Assembly: GCA_001412425.1 (NCBI GenBank)
Contig: LKUH01000129.1
Location: 1-5,071, forward strand
Length of the DNA stretch: 5,071 nt
Reading direction: 5' to 3'
Source of the DNA: Candidatus Cloacimonas sp. SDB
GTDB lineage: Bacteria; Cloacimonadota; Cloacimonadia; Cloacimonadales; TCS61
This document shows positions 1 through 5,067 of the stretch, piece by piece. Positions within the stretch are counted from its first letter, which is position 1. Each line of letters opens with the position of its first letter. The translations under genes and the position numbers were made by a program. The notes below the pieces were generated by a model. The model made no database searches. It saw only the letters and a program-made list of their open reading frames with translations, and was not told the DNA's origin.

Positions 1-155
1 AGATAACGGGCCAATTCATCTGTCCAGCGGAAGGAAAAGCCAAACACGTAGCGTAAGATGACTGCCCCGATCACCGTTAGGAGCATGGCCAAGAACAAGA
101 CACTGGTGAGTATATCGTTTATCCTTATTAGGCTTTCGTGAAATCGATTTTTCAT
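1..155 (-). CDS. dctQ: TRAP transporter small membrane subunit DctQ, N-terminal part (cut by window edge)
   Basis: This is the start of the small integral-membrane subunit of a tripartite ATP-independent periplasmic (TRAP) transporter, which works in the cytoplasmic membrane with the large DctM subunit and the DctP binding protein. Only 51 codons are present and the gene runs off the left edge. After a short polar N-terminus, residues about 15-34 form a hydrophobic membrane helix. It is followed by RYVFGFSFRWTDELARY (35-51), with Trp44 and Glu47 in the W-x-x-E-L pattern typical of DctQ proteins. The ATG at 155-153 is supported by a GGAG ribosome binding site at 166-163, seven nt upstream. The gene lies 48 nt downstream of dctP and is surely cotranscribed with it. 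DctM would be expected next, outside the window. GC content resembles dctP and not the kdu genes. Confidence 0.88.
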   Translation of the reverse strand, partial: MKNRFHESLIRINDILTSVLFLAMLLTVIGAVILRYVFGFSFRWTDELARY

Positions 156-162
156 ATCTTAT

Positions 163-166
163 CTCC
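163..166 (-). promoter_or_regulatory. Ribosome binding site of dctQ
   Basis: GGAG on the minus strand with a 7-nt spacer to the ATG at 155. It fixes the start of a coding region that is truncated by the window edge. Confidence 0.7.
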
Positions 167-178
167 AAATAGGTTATT

Positions 179-202
179 TTAAAGACAGGGGATCTTCTTT
201 AA
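179..202 (-). other. Weak hairpin between dctP and dctQ
   Basis: Starting at the second base past the dctP stop codon, the transcript reads TTAAAGA, a 10-nt loop containing CCCC, then TCTTTAA, giving a perfect 7-bp inverted repeat. The stem is mostly A-U and no clean U-run follows, so it is a poor intrinsic terminator. It could act as a mild attenuator or as a 3' stabilising structure that leaves the binding protein more abundant than the membrane subunits, which is common in binding-protein operons. The function is inference; only the repeat is seen. One arm overlaps the 13-nt element at 181-193. Confidence 0.3.
181..193. repeat. 13-nt inverted element, copy downstream of dctP
   Basis: AAAGACAGGGGAT on the plus strand. 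The same 13 nt occur on the minus strand at 1247-1235, upstream of dctP, so the two copies are complementary within a dctP transcript. This copy starts 11 nt past the dctP stop codon and overlaps the weak hairpin at 179-202. Confidence 0.5.
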
Positions 203-203
203 T

Positions 204-1181
204 TTAACTGTTTTGTATCAACTCGATGAGCTCTTGAATACTGGCATCCATCTCTATGAAATGATCATAGACCGGTTGGGCCATGTCGATAAAGGCCTGT
301 CTTTCCTCTGCGGTCGGTTCATAGATCTCCATGCCCTGGTCGATACATTCTTGTTTGTATTGTGCTTCGGTGGATTCGGTAATATAGTTGGTGTACATGG
401 TTGCTACCTTGGCAGCATCGTCAACTATCTTCTGATGTTCCGCTGAGAGACCTTCCCACCAGTCCAAGCCTACGCAGAAGGGTCCGGGCATGTAGATGTA
501 GTTGACCTCTGTTAAGTATTTCTGGACTTCATAGAATTTTTCGGAGACGATGTTGACATAGGGATTTTCCTGTCCGTCCACCACGCCGGTCTTAAGGGCC
601 ATGTAAAGCTCATTGTAAGGGATGGAAGTGGCACTGGCACCAAAGGCATCCATGGTCTGCAAGATGTTCTCCAGGGGAGGTGTTCTCATCTTCAGTCCCT
701 CAAAGTCAGCTGGAGATTTGATGGGTTTGACGCCATTGGTAATCTGTCTGAAGCCAGAATGGGCCCAGCCTAATAATTTAAGACCATTGTCTTCGGTAAA
801 GGATGCGATGTAGTCTCCGATAGGACCGTTTAGGACCCTGTTGACATGGTCATAGTCTTCAAAGACAAAGGGCAATGCCGGGGTGTAGAGCTGTTTACCC
901 ATGGATTCAAAACGACCGAACATGACACCTTGCATGGTTCCCAGTTTGGTCATTTCAGCCATTTCGGCTTCACTTCCCAGCTGGGAGTTGGGGAAGATCT
1001 CTACGGTGAAATCATCGGTCTTTAGTTCGATTGCGGCTTTAAACAGCTCAAAGCCCAGATGTACCGGATGAGTGGTGCTGTGTCCGTGTCCTACCTTGAT
1101 AACCTCGGCAGCCATGCCAGGCTGGAAAGAGACTAAGGCCAGGATTAAAGTTACGATAATGATAAAACTTATTTTCTTCAT
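204..1181 (-). CDS. dctP: TRAP transporter substrate-binding protein, DctP family
   Basis: Extracytoplasmic solute receptor that captures an organic acid and hands it to the DctQM membrane subunits for sodium- or proton-driven uptake. The 325-residue length is usual for DctP. Residues 1-25 are a signal peptide: MKK, a hydrophobic core, and a GMAA cleavage region. The mature part carries family landmarks: GHGHSTTHP (31-39), the LGSEAEM segment (68-74), GFRQITN with Arg145, GLKMRTPP with Arg166, and TGVVDGQENP (199-208) with Asn206. By family knowledge, Arg166 matches the arginine that salt-bridges the substrate carboxylate (Arg147 in SiaP). The start ATG at 1181 has an AAGGAGGT ribosome binding site 15 nt upstream, which is unusually long, but no nearer in-frame start exists. 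The context of kduI, kduD, kdgK and eda suggests a hexuronate or related keto-sugar acid as substrate; this is inference. GC is near 48-50 percent in sampled stretches, clearly higher than the kdu genes. Confidence 0.95.
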   Translation of the reverse strand: MKKISFIIIVTLILALVSFQPGMAAEVIKVGHGHSTTHPVHLGFELFKAAIELKTDDFTVEIFPNSQLGSEAEMAEMTKLGTMQGVMFGRFESMGKQLYTPALPFVFEDYDHVNRVLNGPIGDYIASFTEDNGLKLLGWAHSGFRQITNGVKPIKSPADFEGLKMRTPPLENILQTMDAFGASATSIPYNELYMALKTGVVDGQENPYVNIVSEKFYEVQKYLTEVNYIYMPGPFCVGLDWWEGLSAEHQKIVDDAAKVATMYTNYITESTEAQYKQECIDQGMEIYEPTAEERQAFIDMAQPVYDHFIEMDASIQELIELIQNS

Positions 1182-1196
1182 AATTGTCTTTCGATT

Positions 1197-1204
1197 ACCT
1201 CCTT
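1197..1204 (-). promoter_or_regulatory. Ribosome binding site of dctP, long spacer
   Basis: AAGGAGGT on the minus strand is a near-perfect anti-Shine-Dalgarno match, but 15 nt separate it from the ATG at 1181. The usual spacing is 5-9 nt. The in-frame codons between (AAT, CGA, AAG, ACA, ATT) include no standard ATG, GTG or TTG start, and the signal peptide begins naturally at the ATG, so the start is kept. Confidence 0.65.
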
Positions 1205-1234
1205 AATAGATTATTTTAGTAAATTTAATACAAT

Positions 1235-1247
1235 ATCCCCTGTCTTT
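1235..1247. repeat. 13-nt inverted element, copy upstream of dctP
   Basis: AAAGACAGGGGAT on the minus strand, 53 nt before the dctP ATG; it is the exact inverted partner of 181-193. The GGGG core stands out in an otherwise very AT-rich gap. It may be an operator half, an RNA pairing partner, or chance. Confidence 0.5.
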
Positions 1248-1272
1248 TAGATACTTTATTAAAATTAAAATT

Positions 1273-1288
1273 TCTTAGCATCTTAGCA
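1273..1288 (-). repeat. Tandem 8-bp direct repeat upstream of dctP
   Basis: TGCTAAGA occurs twice in immediate succession on the minus strand (TCTTAGCA twice on the plus strand), without mismatch. It lies about 90 nt before the dctP start. It could be a slippage duplication or a pair of protein-binding half-sites; the sequence alone does not decide. Confidence 0.6.
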
Positions 1289-1324
1289 AAGTGACAAACA
1301 AGTATTGATTTCAGTCTTATGCAA

Positions 1325-2089
1325 TTACCTAGCCAGCCAGCCTCCGTCAACCGGTATAATTGCTCCGTTTAAATAATCGGAAGCAGCGGAAGATAAGAAA
1401 ACAGATATCCCTCTCAAGTCTTCTGGAGTACCCCATCTGCCTGCTGGAATACGACCCAAAATTTCAGCACTTCTCTCCTTATCTTTGCGCAAGGCTGCCG
1501 TATTATTGGTTGCCATATATCCCGGAGCAATTGCATTAACATTAATATTGTATTTTGCCCATTCATTTGCCAAAAGACGAGTAATTCCCATTACACCACT
1601 TTTACTAGCGGTATAAGATGGTACCCTAATACCTCCCTGGAAAGATAGCATGGATGCAATGTTAATGATTTTACCGGGTGAATTCTGCTTAACAAACTGT
1701 CTCCCTGCTGCCTGGCTTAAGAAAAAGACTGTTTTCAGATTTATATTCATTACCTCATCCCAGTCCTTTTCTGAAAATTCAAGGGCATCGGTTCTTCGGA
1801 TAATTCCAGCATTATTTACCAGAATATCCAATGTACCAAATTCTTTTAAAATAGTTTCCATAATTCTGCTAATCGGTTCAATTGAAAGTAAATTTTCTTT
1901 TAAATATATAAATTTTCTTCCCAGTTCTTCAATAGCTTTCTTTGTATCTGTAGCATCATCCACATAATCAACGCCTACAACATCTGCTCCAGCTTCAGCC
2001 AATCCAATAGCTATTCCCTGACCTAGCCCAGTAGTACAACCGGTGACCAGAGCAACTTTGCCATTTAACTTAAATTTTTCAAGAATCAT
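1325..2089 (-). CDS. kduD: 2-keto-3-deoxy-D-gluconate 5-dehydrogenase (SDR family)
   Basis: Cytoplasmic short-chain dehydrogenase that reduces 2,5-diketo-3-deoxygluconate, the KduI product, to 2-keto-3-deoxygluconate. The 254 residues match the family length. The Rossmann dinucleotide motif is TGCTTGLG (16-23). Asp41, at the end of the second strand (VGVDY), favours NAD(H) over NADP(H). NNAG is at 92-95, the conserved Asn region is MNINL (114-118), and the catalytic set is Ser146, Tyr159 and Lys163 (YTASK, 159-163). The C-terminal GRWGTPEDLRG and VDGGWLAR segments are typical of KduD and gluconate 5-dehydrogenase relatives. The ATG at 2089 has GAGGAG at 2102-2097 with a 7-nt spacer. The gene begins 26 nt after kduI and is surely cotranscribed with it, which favours KduD over gluconate 5-dehydrogenase. 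Composition is strongly AT-rich in the middle (about 23 percent GC over 1801-1920). Confidence 0.93.
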   Translation of the reverse strand: MILEKFKLNGKVALVTGCTTGLGQGIAIGLAEAGADVVGVDYVDDATDTKKAIEELGRKFIYLKENLLSIEPISRIMETILKEFGTLDILVNNAGIIRRTDALEFSEKDWDEVMNINLKTVFFLSQAAGRQFVKQNSPGKIINIASMLSFQGGIRVPSYTASKSGVMGITRLLANEWAKYNINVNAIAPGYMATNNTAALRKDKERSAEILGRIPAGRWGTPEDLRGISVFLSSAASDYLNGAIIPVDGGWLAR

Positions 2090-2115
2090 AGCTCTACTCC
2101 TCTTTATTTATTTAC

Positions 2116-2946
2116 CTACTTAAGGTCTTTCATACAAACATCATCCATATCAGAGAAAGTCTGATTTTCTCCAATCATTCCCCAGATAAAAGTATAGTTA
2201 CCAGTACCTACTCCCGAATGAATGGACCAACTTGGATTGATTACTGCCTGTTCGTTTCTGACAACAATATGTCTGGTTTCATCTGGTTCTCCCATTAAAT
2301 GAAAAACAACGTCATCTTCTGACATATCGAAATAGAGATAAACCTCCATTCTTCTGGCATGAGTATGACAAGGCATGGTATTCCAAACATTCTTCGGTTC
2401 CAGTAGAGTCATTCCCATTAATAGTTGACAGCTTTTGGCAACATCGGGATGAACATATTTGTAAATAGTCCTTTTATTGGAATTATCCAATGAACCGGCA
2501 TGTTGAGGTTTGGCATCATTAATATTTATTTTTACATTAGGATATGTTCTATGGGCTGGTGCACTGACCAAATAAAATTTGGCATATCCATCACTATTTT
2601 CACTCTCAAAACTTACTTCTTTCGCACCCATACCAACATAAAGACCATCCCGAGATTCCAGTTGATATTTTTTATCATCTACCTTCACAGTTCCCTTGCC
2701 ACCAATATTAATTACACCCAATTCTCTCCTCTCTAAGAAATATTCAGCACCTATTTCTTTTCCCGCTTCTAAACGCAGAGGCTTTTCTAAAGGACAAGCA
2801 CTACCGGCAATTATTCTGTCAATATTACTATAAGTCATATTAATTTCACTTTTGGTAAATAAATCAGTAATCAAAAAATCATTTCTGATTCTCTCAGTGG
2901 TATAATGCTTAAAATCCTTTGCATTAACCCCATCTCTTATTTGCAT
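2116..2946 (-). CDS. kduI: 5-keto-4-deoxyuronate isomerase (4-deoxy-L-threo-5-hexosulose-uronate ketol-isomerase)
   Basis: Zinc-dependent cupin-fold isomerase that converts 5-keto-4-deoxyuronate, the product of unsaturated uronate breakdown, to 2,5-diketo-3-deoxygluconate in the cytoplasm. At 276 residues it is almost the length of the E. coli enzyme (278). The metal ligands are visible as His194 and His196 (MPCHTHARRMEVYLYF, 191-206), Glu201, and His243 (PSWSIHSGVGTG, 238-249). They match His196, His198, Glu203 and His245 of E. coli with a constant two-residue offset. The C-terminal FIWGMIGENQ is also typical. The start ATG at 2946 follows AGGAGG (2959-2954) by 7 nt, and the stop is TAG. kduD follows 26 nt downstream and supplies the next enzyme. 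The 91-nt gap to kdgK upstream leaves room for an internal promoter. Confidence 0.96.
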   Translation of the reverse strand: MQIRDGVNAKDFKHYTTERIRNDFLITDLFTKSEINMTYSNIDRIIAGSACPLEKPLRLEAGKEIGAEYFLERRELGVINIGGKGTVKVDDKKYQLESRDGLYVGMGAKEVSFESENSDGYAKFYLVSAPAHRTYPNVKININDAKPQHAGSLDNSNKRTIYKYVHPDVAKSCQLLMGMTLLEPKNVWNTMPCHTHARRMEVYLYFDMSEDDVVFHLMGEPDETRHIVVRNEQAVINPSWSIHSGVGTGNYTFIWGMIGENQTFSDMDDVCMKDLK

Positions 2947-3037
2947 TTTCTCTCCTCCTATTTTTTTGAAAAATTTCTCTAAGAAACATAATGTATTAAT
3001 AATATTCTCTAATAAATAGTCTCTTTATAAACTCAAA
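2947..3037 (-). other. AT-rich intergenic leader of kduI
   Basis: This 91-nt gap separates kdgK from kduI in an otherwise tight gene string. On the minus strand it contains TTAGAGAA twice (3012-3005 and 2982-2975), exactly 30 nt apart, and a TATTAT hexamer (3004-2999) that fits a -10 box. The -35 at 17-nt spacing would be TAAAGA, matching consensus at only three of six positions, so a promoter is possible but weak. An A-rich stretch precedes the AGGAGG of kduI. No terminator hairpin is seen after kdgK, so read-through is likely. Confidence 0.3.
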
Positions 3038-4072
3038 TTACCTCTGTACCCTCCCTGAGCCGGAACCCGCTGCAAGCTTTTTGACTTCATCAAGCGAAAT
3101 CAAAGGCAAGTCTCCTGGTATGGTATGGGCCAGACAGGATGCAGCCACTGCAAATTCCAGGGCCTCTCTGTCATCCTGGAGACAGTTTAAACCATAGATT
3201 AGACCTGCGGCAAAGGCATCTCCTCCGCCAACTCTATCAACTATGTTATGGATTTCATATTTTTTGGAAACACAAAAATCTTTGCGGTTATTCAAAACTG
3301 CTGACCAACCATTGTAATCTGCAGAATAACTTTCTCTTAATGTAATTGCGACTTTTTCTAAATTAGGATAAAGAGCCAGTGCCTGGTTAGTTAACTCTTT
3401 GTATTTATCAGCCTGAAGCCTTCCAGATTCTACATCGATATCAACTTTTACTCCCAGTGATTTCTGGCAATCCTCCTCATTCCCTATGGCAATATCAGTA
3501 TATTTGACAATCTCGCCCATTATTTCCGGAGCAGATTTCCCATATTTCCAGAGTTTTTTTCTGTAATTAAGGTCACAGGAAACTTTGACACCTTTCTCTT
3601 TTGCCGTTTGTACTGCCTTTAACGAAAACTCAGCTGCTGAAAGAGAAATAGCGGGGGTAATACCGGATATATGGAACCAGCTTGCTTCTTCAAAAACTTC
3701 ATCCCAGTTCATGTCTTCACTTGATGCCTCGGCAATTGCTGAATGAGCTCTATCATAGACAACTACTGAGGGTCTTTGATTTGAACCGTTTTCCAGAAAA
3801 TAAATACCCAATCTATCCCCTTTTCTCAAAACAGAAGAGGTCTTAACTCCCTGTTTGTTTAGCTCTCTTATGCAAGCCTCACCAATAGGATTTTCAGGAA
3901 TAACGGAAATATAAGATACATCAAGACCTAACCTGGCTAACCCGACTGCAACATTGGCTTCTCCGCCTCCAAAGGTAGCTTCCAGCAACGGACTCTGAAA
4001 AAACCTTTCAGTCTGAGGTGGTTTCAGTCTGAGCATAATTTCACCAAATGTGATGTATTTACCCATCTTCAT
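3038..4072 (-). CDS. kdgK: 2-keto-3-deoxygluconate kinase (PfkB/ribokinase family)
   Basis: Cytoplasmic sugar kinase that phosphorylates 2-keto-3-deoxygluconate with ATP to 2-keto-3-deoxy-6-phosphogluconate (KDPG), feeding the aldolase encoded just upstream. The 344-residue protein has the PfkB substrate-binding signature GGGEAN (35-40), the DLNYRKKLW segment (167-175), GNEED (197-201), and the C-terminal anion-hole motif DRVGGGDAF (279-287) with catalytic base Asp285. DRVGGGD replaces the canonical DTxGAGD, a known variant in this subgroup. The protein ends in GSGRVQR, a tail I recall from clostridial relatives. Two starts are possible: Met1 at 4072, 5 nt after AGGAGG (4083-4078), and Met3 at 4066, 11 nt after it. 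Met1 is kept. Other PfkB sugars are possible, but the neighbours make KDG by far the best substrate. The last 140 nt are markedly GC-richer than the rest. Confidence 0.93.
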   Translation of the reverse strand: MKMGKYITFGEIMLRLKPPQTERFFQSPLLEATFGGGEANVAVGLARLGLDVSYISVIPENPIGEACIRELNKQGVKTSSVLRKGDRLGIYFLENGSNQRPSVVVYDRAHSAIAEASSEDMNWDEVFEEASWFHISGITPAISLSAAEFSLKAVQTAKEKGVKVSCDLNYRKKLWKYGKSAPEIMGEIVKYTDIAIGNEEDCQKSLGVKVDIDVESGRLQADKYKELTNQALALYPNLEKVAITLRESYSADYNGWSAVLNNRKDFCVSKKYEIHNIVDRVGGGDAFAAGLIYGLNCLQDDREALEFAVAASCLAHTIPGDLPLISLDEVKKLAAGSGSGRVQR

Positions 4073-4077
4073 TGTTT

Positions 4078-4083
4078 CCTCCT
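4078..4083 (-). promoter_or_regulatory. Ribosome binding site of kdgK, two candidate starts
   Basis: AGGAGG in the 20-nt gap between the aldolase and the kinase. Its spacer is 5 nt to the ATG at 4072 and 11 nt to the in-frame ATG at 4066, so either start could be used. They differ by two residues. Confidence 0.7.
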
Positions 4084-4092
4084 TTTGAAATA

Positions 4093-5052
4093 TTATCTCT
4101 GCATCAGATGAATAGCAAAACCAGATACTTCTTTCTCCAAATATATTGATTTCAATTTTCCTTCTGATTCTTTTGCTGTTTCGGATAGAATAGAAACACC
4201 TCTTCTTTCCAAATAAGCTATTGCTCTTTGGATATCATTAGTAGCTATAGCAATATGTCCATGTTCACCCAGGCATTTGCTCTTCATTATTTCGACTCCT
4301 GAGCCGGCAAAAATAGAACTATTTCCCTCTTTTACAGTGAAATTAAAAATCTGTGACAGTAACGTGGCAGAGTTAAAGGCATCTTCCTTATTTTCTTCAT
4401 TTATACCGAGATGAGCTATCTGGAATCCCAATAAAGTAGCGACAGCTTCTCTAGACATAGCAGTAATCTCTTTAAAATGGCCTGAAGAAATAAGATCAGA
4501 TTTAACCATCCAACTGCCACCGCAAGCATGTACCTGCTTATGGGCAAGATATGATAAGAAATTATTTTGGTTAATACCTCCGGTAGGAATAAATTTAATC
4601 ATGGAGTAAGGAGCAGACATTGCTTTTAATAGAGCCAGGCCACCTGAGGCTTCTGCAGGGAAAAATTTAACTATTTCAAGGTCTTTCTCCAAAGCCATCT
4701 CAATTTGGGTAGGATTATTAACTCCAGGGGTAACAACAATATTATTCTGCAAACAGTAGTCTACAATTTTACTATTGAAGCCTGGGGAAACGATAAACCG
4801 AGCACCGGCTGCAACAGCTTTTTTTGCCTGTTCGATTGTCAAAACAGTGCCAGCCCCAACTAAAAGTTCTGGTAATTGATCAGTCAAGACTTTGATAGAA
4901 TCTTCAGCAGCAGCTGTTCTGAATGTAATCTCAGCAATTGGAAGTTCCCCTTCAAGCAGTGCTTTACCCAATGGTATAGCATCTTTTGAATTCTCAATCT
5001 TTACAACCGGAACGATCCCCAGCTTCCCAATCTTTTTCAGAATTTCATTCAT
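4093..5052 (-). CDS. eda: KDPG/KHG aldolase fused to a C-terminal VOC domain
   Basis: The N-terminal domain (about 1-205) is a class I aldolase that cleaves KDPG to pyruvate and glyceraldehyde 3-phosphate and may also act on 4-hydroxy-2-oxoglutarate. Its landmarks are EITFRT (41-46) with Glu41, GAGTV (66-70), VSPGF (88-92), VKFFPAE (128-134) with Schiff-base Lys129, PTGGI (156-160) and GGSWMV (178-183). The E. coli equivalents are Glu45 and Lys133. Typical Eda is about 210 residues; this protein has 319. Residues about 211-319 form one VOC (glyoxalase/bleomycin-resistance) module, with AHLGIN (213-218), VEIMK (253-257), GHIAIATND (265-273) and GFAIHLMQ (311-318). The role of the VOC part is unknown; similar fused aldolases occur in clostridia by family knowledge. 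The ATG at 5052 follows GAGGGG (5067-5062) by 9 nt. kdgK starts 20 nt downstream, so substrate and product enzymes are made together. The promoter lies outside the window. Confidence 0.94.
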   Translation of the reverse strand: MNEILKKIGKLGIVPVVKIENSKDAIPLGKALLEGELPIAEITFRTAAAEDSIKVLTDQLPELLVGAGTVLTIEQAKKAVAAGARFIVSPGFNSKIVDYCLQNNIVVTPGVNNPTQIEMALEKDLEIVKFFPAEASGGLALLKAMSAPYSMIKFIPTGGINQNNFLSYLAHKQVHACGGSWMVKSDLISSGHFKEITAMSREAVATLLGFQIAHLGINEENKEDAFNSATLLSQIFNFTVKEGNSSIFAGSGVEIMKSKCLGEHGHIAIATNDIQRAIAYLERRGVSILSETAKESEGKLKSIYLEKEVSGFAIHLMQR

Positions 5053-5061
5053 TAATAACTA

Positions 5062-5067
5062 CCCCTC
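5062..5067 (-). promoter_or_regulatory. Ribosome binding site of the aldolase gene
   Basis: GAGGGG on the minus strand, 9 nt before the ATG at 5052. It is somewhat weaker than the AGGAGG sites of the other genes but well placed, and it supports this start close to the window edge. Confidence 0.6.

Larger units (their letters stand above)
1182..1324 (-). other. AT-rich intergenic region between kduD and dctP
   Basis: This 143-nt gap is the longest in the window and lies upstream of dctP. It holds a perfect tandem 8-mer (1273-1288), one half of a 13-nt complementary pair (1235-1247), and the dctP ribosome binding site (1197-1204). No strong hairpin with a U-run is visible after kduD, and I found no convincing -35/-10 pair. 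The best -35-like hexamer, TTGTCA at 1297-1292, has no acceptable -10 at the right distance. A promoter for the TRAP genes here is plausible from the gap length and the composition change, but is not shown. Confidence 0.4.

Noticed and set aside
213..446. Plus-strand open frame of 77 codons opposite dctP
   Set aside because: It lies wholly inside dctP on the opposite strand, has no recognisable domain, and dctP has clear signal peptide and family motifs.
622..813. Plus-strand open frame of 63 codons opposite dctP
   Set aside because: It is an antisense shadow of dctP with no homology I recognise.
1205..1233. Possible promoter TTGTAT, 17 nt, TCTATT just before dctP
   Set aside because: The -35 matches consensus at only three positions and the -10 at four, and it would place the transcript start on or past the ribosome binding site.
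1258..1274. AT-rich ATTAAA repeats as a terminator or origin-like element
   Set aside because: No GC stem precedes a U-run and there are no iterons; it looks like ordinary AT-rich spacer.
1650..1967. Plus-strand open frame of 105 codons opposite kduD
   Set aside because: It is antisense to the conserved KduD core (NNAG, YTASK region), and its low-complexity Phe/Ser/Ile-rich protein is what reversed AT-rich coding DNA gives.
2500..2736. Plus-strand open frame of 78 codons opposite kduI
   Set aside because: Hydrophobic Ile/Phe-rich product from the reverse complement of AT-rich kduI; no supporting context.
3212..3238. Non-canonical PfkB motif DRVGGGDAF as a sign of a broken kinase
   Set aside because: The catalytic Asp285 and the glycines are kept, and DRVGGGD is a known variant in KDG kinases of this type.
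3139..3345. Plus-strand open frame of 68 codons opposite kdgK
   Set aside because: It is a shadow of the kdgK C-terminal coding region and has no family motif.
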